Source: Neonectria sp. B-13
Taxonomy: Eukaryota; Ascomycota; Sordariomycetes; Hypocreales; Nectriaceae
Assembly (NCBI GenBank): GCA_002682825.1
Contig: NOKP01000023.1
Coordinates: 124,001 to 188,000, forward strand
Length of the DNA stretch: 64,000 nucleotides
Direction of reading: 5' to 3'
The translations under genes and the position numbers were made by a program. The notes beneath the pieces are model-generated. The model searched no databases. It was given only the letters and a program-made list of their open reading frames with translations, and had not been told where the DNA came from. This document shows positions 60,473 through 64,000 of the stretch, one piece after another (the first letter of the stretch is position 1; every line of letters begins with the position of its first letter).

Positions 60473-62105
60473 TTACTCGGCCTTTTTACGAATACGCAAA
60501 TAGTCGCGGATCTGCTCGTGTTTGCTCGCAAAGAACATTCCTTTGACGTCGTTGCGCCAGGCCAGCACGCCAACCTCCTCGGCGAAGCCCGCGACGGCCA
60601 TGTACTCGCGGTGGTCCTCAAAGTCCTTGAAGAGGAAGCCGCCGGTGGTCTTCATGCGTTCGTTCTCCAGCTGCCAGAGGCGGATCTGATCGACGACGGT
60701 TGGGGGCAGGACGGGCTTGTTGTTGAGGGAGGCGGTGCGGTGCATCTGGTCGTGGGCGTGGGCGGCGAGGTAGGAAATGATCTGGTCGGCTGTGATGCCG
60801 AAGTTGATGGCTTGGCGGATGGACTGGCGTGAGAGGCGGCCGGCGACCATGTCGGGGAAGCGCATGTTCAGCTTGGCGAAGAGGGCGAGGACGGCGATTT
60901 GTAGGGTCGACTGGGTGTAAGCGTAAAGGCGGTAATTGGTCTCGATGATGACGCTGCCCTTCTGGTCGACAGTACCACTACCACTGCCGCCGCCACCACT
61001 ACCATTCGCGTTGGATTGCCCTGGGTTGAAGGCTGCGGCCGTGGCGGCTGCGACGCCGTCGCTGATGCTACGGAGACTGTTGCCGCTGCTGGTGAGGGTT
61101 GTGGCCAGGCGCGTGGGGAAGAACATGGAGCGCTTGTGGTTGGGGATGTAGATGAGACCGAAGTCGACGAGCGACACCAGCATGTTCTTACGCTGCTCCG
61201 TTAGGGCGTTTGTGTCGTACGGGCGGCCGAGTTCCATGCTGGCGAGGACAAAGAGGAAGGACAGCATGTCGGTCGCCTCGAGACCAGCCTGCTTGTTGGT
61301 GTCCATGGCCTCAAGCCAAAGCAGCAGCAACGTCCATACCTGGGCGTTCGCCTCTTGTAGTAGAAAAGTAAAACCTGCCTGAGTAATGCCCACGCCGCCG
61401 TTTGGACGGCGGTCGACCAGCCTTCCGGCGACGAGGAGTTCCTTCACGCTCTTATTCGGTCCGGAACTGTCGCCTGAGCTCTTGAACCCGACACTGGACA
61501 CGACGAAGTGTAGAATATCTTCCCATCTTTTTCGAGCGTAACGGTCGAGGAAGGGGACGTCGATTTCGGGGGGGATTTGGAGGGTCGAGGGCACGCCGAA
61601 GGAGTTGTGGTTGCCGCCGCCAGAGAGGGCGAGGCGGAGCGAGGTTTTGAAGTTGGCCGTCAGCTGCATCTCCTGAGGGCGGTCCTTGGAGGGCGGCGTG
61701 ATCTGCACGATGTAGAGGACGCGCAGGATGGACAGGGCCTGGTCCTTTTGCCTAGGTCAAGGTCAGAGCGGGTGGGTTGCTTTGACGACTCCGCGAGAGG
61801 GAGCCGTACCGTTTGGCGCTCGGCTTGACCCAATCATCGAGGTCACTGAGCAATATGGGCTTCGGCATGTAGAGGATTCGCATGACAAAGGTTTTCGCTG
61901 GCAGGAGTATCGCGCATCAGTAAGCGTGCATCCCCACGAGAAGCGGATGGAGCCGTTCACGAAGGAACATACCTAGATGCGGTAGCATGCGACGGAAGAT
62001 GGCGAAGGCTGTCGAGGGTTGCTGATACAGCTTCCTAAATGTCGTACCCGGGAGCTTCTCGAGGTACTCGGCGAGCTGGAGCGAGGGCGTGGGACTGACT
62101 GACAT
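60473..62105 (-). CDS. TFB2: TFIIH subunit Tfb2 (p52)
   Basis: Predicted 499 aa, three exons: 62105-61973, 61897-61810 and 61751-60473, with introns of 75 and 58 nt. The joins give LPHLAKTFVMRILYMPKPI and SAKRQKDQALSILRVL, matching the expected N-terminus. Family landmarks include LEKLPGTTFRKLYQQPSTAFAI style helices, RYARKRWEDILHFVV, GVGITQAGFTFLLQE, WTLLLLWLEA, NFGITADQIISYLAAHAH, and the C-terminal FEDHREYMAVAGFAEEVGVLAW. Length fits yeast and human orthologues (about 460-515 aa). A Gly/Ser/Asn linker (NANGSGGGGSGSG) is inserted before the winged-helix part. Tfb2 anchors and stimulates the XPB/Ssl2 helicase in the TFIIH core used in transcription initiation and nucleotide excision repair. 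It is divergent from the thioesterase gene. Confidence 0.95.
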
Positions 62106-62643
62106 GTTGGGCGACGGGGGGCGCGCGGCGCAATAAGTCAGTCAGTGAAAGTCGATGGGAGCTATCTCATGATAGCAGACGGAGAGGACGAGGAAGGGAC
62201 CGGCCAGCGGGGATTGAAACGCGAGGACCACAATTGTCAGTTCGAAGCGTCCTACACGATGGGGGGAGCGAAGGCGAAATTGGAGGCGGCCGTCAAGGTT
62301 GGTTGAGGATGGTGTCGTGAATCGAGTGTATCAAAGAGGCAGCAGCTCGATGCACAGTTTATCTTCCTAGACACCGGAAAAGATCCGGGTAATTACGTCA
62401 GTCTGGGGGGCCGGCCATCGCTCGCGCGGCGTCCCAGAAATCACGGCAATGGGAACCCCGACAGTGGAGCGTCGGCCACGCTAATATTCCGTGCTTCCCC
62501 GGAATCCATCCCAGAGCGGCTCAACTAGTAGCATATCCCGGACAGTGGCCGTCGGGTTGGAGGGATTGCACTCATCCACAACTCCTACGCACCACAGGCA
62601 TCACGAGAAAAGATTGACAAGACAAACCACAGCATCTCTCAAA
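62106..62643. promoter_or_regulatory. bidirectional promoter, TFB2 / thioesterase
   Basis: 538 nt between two divergent start codons. No TATA box is evident, in keeping with a housekeeping-type promoter; no other gene is seen. Confidence 0.55.
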
Positions 62644-63602
62644 ATGGCCAAGAAACTCAGCCCCACGCAGTTCGTCAAGGCGGTTCGTCATCTCACTCGG
62701 CTCTCTCATTGGCTTTACTCGACGTGACTCGACTCAACTGACCACCGCCCGTATATAGGTGTCGCGGTCATTCATGGCCGAGTCTGGTTTGGAGCCGAGG
62801 TGAGTTGTCATATATTGCCTCTCCTATGGTGGCCTCAATTGAGTCCACCGAGGCATGGGAGTTGATAAGCTGGAAGACGAATATGCTGACCAACTACCCG
62901 TCATAGATTGCTGGGAGCAGGTGTACGAGAACTCTCCACCGCATATCCTACAGCTTTCCTGACTTCAACTCCCTAGTTCCGAGTCCTAAGCGCCACTGAA
63001 GGCAGAGTCGACTTTGAGCTTGACATCCACAAAGACCACACCGTCAGTTCCCACCTAAAATGCCACCGCCCTCTCTTCCGGCCTACTCGTCCGGCCTAAG
63101 AAGTCTAACCCGTCCCCAGAACCGCCTCAAGATGCTTCACGGTGGCACTATCGCAAGCATGGTCGACCTCGGCGGCTCCCTGGCAGTAGCCTCGACCGGC
63201 CGCTTCGCAACCGGCGTGTCTACCGACCTGAATGGTACTTAGTTTCTCTCGCATCGCGTATGTTTCGCGGACTGACAAAGGCAGTGACTTATCTCAGCCC
63301 CGGTGGACGAGTGGGCGATACCTTGAAGGGCACAGCTATTTGCGACAAGAGTATGTGATTACCAGAGGCCTCTACCCTGGACGCGACACTGACTCGCAGA
63401 TAGTCGGCAAGACCCTGGCCTATACTACAGTTACTTTTACCAACAGCAAAGGGCAGCTAGCTGCTAGAGGAAGCCACACAAAGTATGTTGCCTCTTCAAA
63501 CCTGAACCCAGTTGCTGACTGAAAAAAAGATATGTGTCGGGCACCATGGGCGAGGCCGGGCCTTTCGTGGCCCCGCCTGGTTCTTTCGAGGACGTGGAAT
63601 AA
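62644..63602 (+). CDS. hotdog-fold thioesterase (PaaI/ACOT13-like)
   Basis: Predicted 164 aa from eight exons: 62644-62682, 62759-62799, 62907-62922, 62977-63042, 63120-63234, 63285-63350, 63404-63482 and 63530-63602. Frame is kept through every join. The third exon is only 16 nt and its donor (GTACGA) is the least certain choice. The product begins MAKKLSPTQFVKA. The core reads FRVLSATEGRVDFELDIHKDHT, NRLKMLHGGTIASMVDLGGSLA (with the HGG and acidic residue of the active site), VTYLSPGGRVGDTL and GKTLAYTTVTFTNSKGQLAARGSHTKYV. This is the 4HBT fold of acyl-CoA thioesterases, and the length fits ACOT13-type proteins (about 140-170 aa). The cell substrate is unknown. Confidence 0.85.
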
Positions 63603-63839
63603 GCAAAGCGTGAGTATTGGGGTGGTTACGGATACATAGAAGATAAATATTCCAGTTTCACTCGATATAGATGCGTACAGGTACTCATGTAAATTGGCTG
63701 GTTCAATTAGGAACCAGCAAGGTTTAATAGAGATGGTATCATACCCCGTGTGCAACTACCCTGTCCTATCCAAACTTTCCAAACAACCTTCCATGTCATG
63801 AACTCCATTCCTCTTTTTCTCCGTAAATCTCGTCAGCGC

Positions 63840-64000
63840 CTATGCCTTTTCGTAGTACGTCTGAGGGGTAGTCTGAGGAGGTGTCCCATCGGCCTGGTGG
63901 TTCAGGCCCATTGCATCCTCGTGGGGTGGAGGTGACCTCGTCTGGGAGACTGGGCTTTGAATATTATTCTCTTGTAGAGGTGGTTGTACCTGCTGCTGCT
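63840..64000 (-). CDS. partial CDS, C-terminal end of an unidentified protein
   Basis: On the minus strand an open frame enters from the right window edge and runs 53 codons to a TAG at 63842-63840. It reads as a Gln/Pro-rich, polar tail (QQQVQPPLQENN near the edge, then SPPPHEDAMGLNHQ, ending QTYYEKA). Such tails are common at the cytoplasmic ends of fungal membrane and signalling proteins, but no domain is inside the window, so identity is open. It would be convergent with the thioesterase gene, whose stop is 237 nt away. Confidence 0.5.
   Translation of the reverse strand, partial: QQQVQPPLQENNIQSPVSQTRSPPPHEDAMGLNHQADGTPPQTTPQTYYEKA

Noticed and set aside
1..64000. tRNA, 5S rRNA, CRISPR, prophage or insertion sequence
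   Set aside because: No B-box/acceptor pairs, 5S sequence, regularly spaced repeats or transposase frames were seen; the genome is eukaryotic, so bacterial operon, RBS or CRISPR readings were not used.

Overview
The window is nuclear DNA of a filamentous ascomycete (Pezizomycotina, most likely Sordariomycetes). The reasons are short spliceosomal introns of about 47-107 nt with fungal donor, branch (TACTAAC, GCTAAT) and acceptor signals, a Zn2Cys6 regulator with a fungal middle homology region, a PDR-type ABCG transporter, a WSC-domain GPI protein and a DUF7704 membrane protein. I support 16 complete protein-coding genes and one gene cut by the right edge. Exon models were built by hand and checked for reading-frame continuity; no similarity search was run. 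I saw no tRNA, rRNA, CRISPR array or intact transposon.

Layout. 0-9 kb holds one gene, a secreted WSC/GPI-anchor protein with a (Gly-Asn-Asn-Asn) tract and a Cys-rich repeat (minus), in otherwise gene-free DNA. 9-21 kb is a transport block: a short MetE-like methyltransferase (plus), a full-length ABCC transporter (plus) and, tail to tail with it, a full-length ABCG/PDR transporter (minus). 23.6-31 kb holds DUF7704 membrane protein (minus), NmrA-like reductase (plus), AMID-like FAD oxidoreductase (minus) and Zn2Cys6 regulator (minus). The two promoter regions of the three non-regulator genes share several near-identical short sequences, so this looks like a small co-regulated redox cluster. 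31.8-37.7 kb holds a coiled-coil protein, a lysine-methyltransferase-like protein and a HAD hydrolase. 37.7-41.8 kb is gene-free; 41.8-43.1 kb holds a conserved protein of unknown function; 43.1-56.6 kb is a 13.5-kb stretch with no gene I can support. The right end (56.6-64 kb) is dense: TANGO2/NRDE protein, a conserved unknown gene whose frame is broken by one TAG, the TFIIH subunit Tfb2, a divergently transcribed hotdog thioesterase with eight exons, and a partial gene.

Most noteworthy: (1) shared promoter elements tying the DUF7704, NmrA and AMID genes to a neighbouring Zn2Cys6 regulator; (2) the in-frame TAG at 59439-59441, with a coding-like frame on both sides, a candidate for A-to-I edited mRNA as known in Sordariomycetes, or else a nonsense allele or sequence error; (3) the Cys-rich repeat of the WSC protein; (4) the 13.5-kb gene-free interval.
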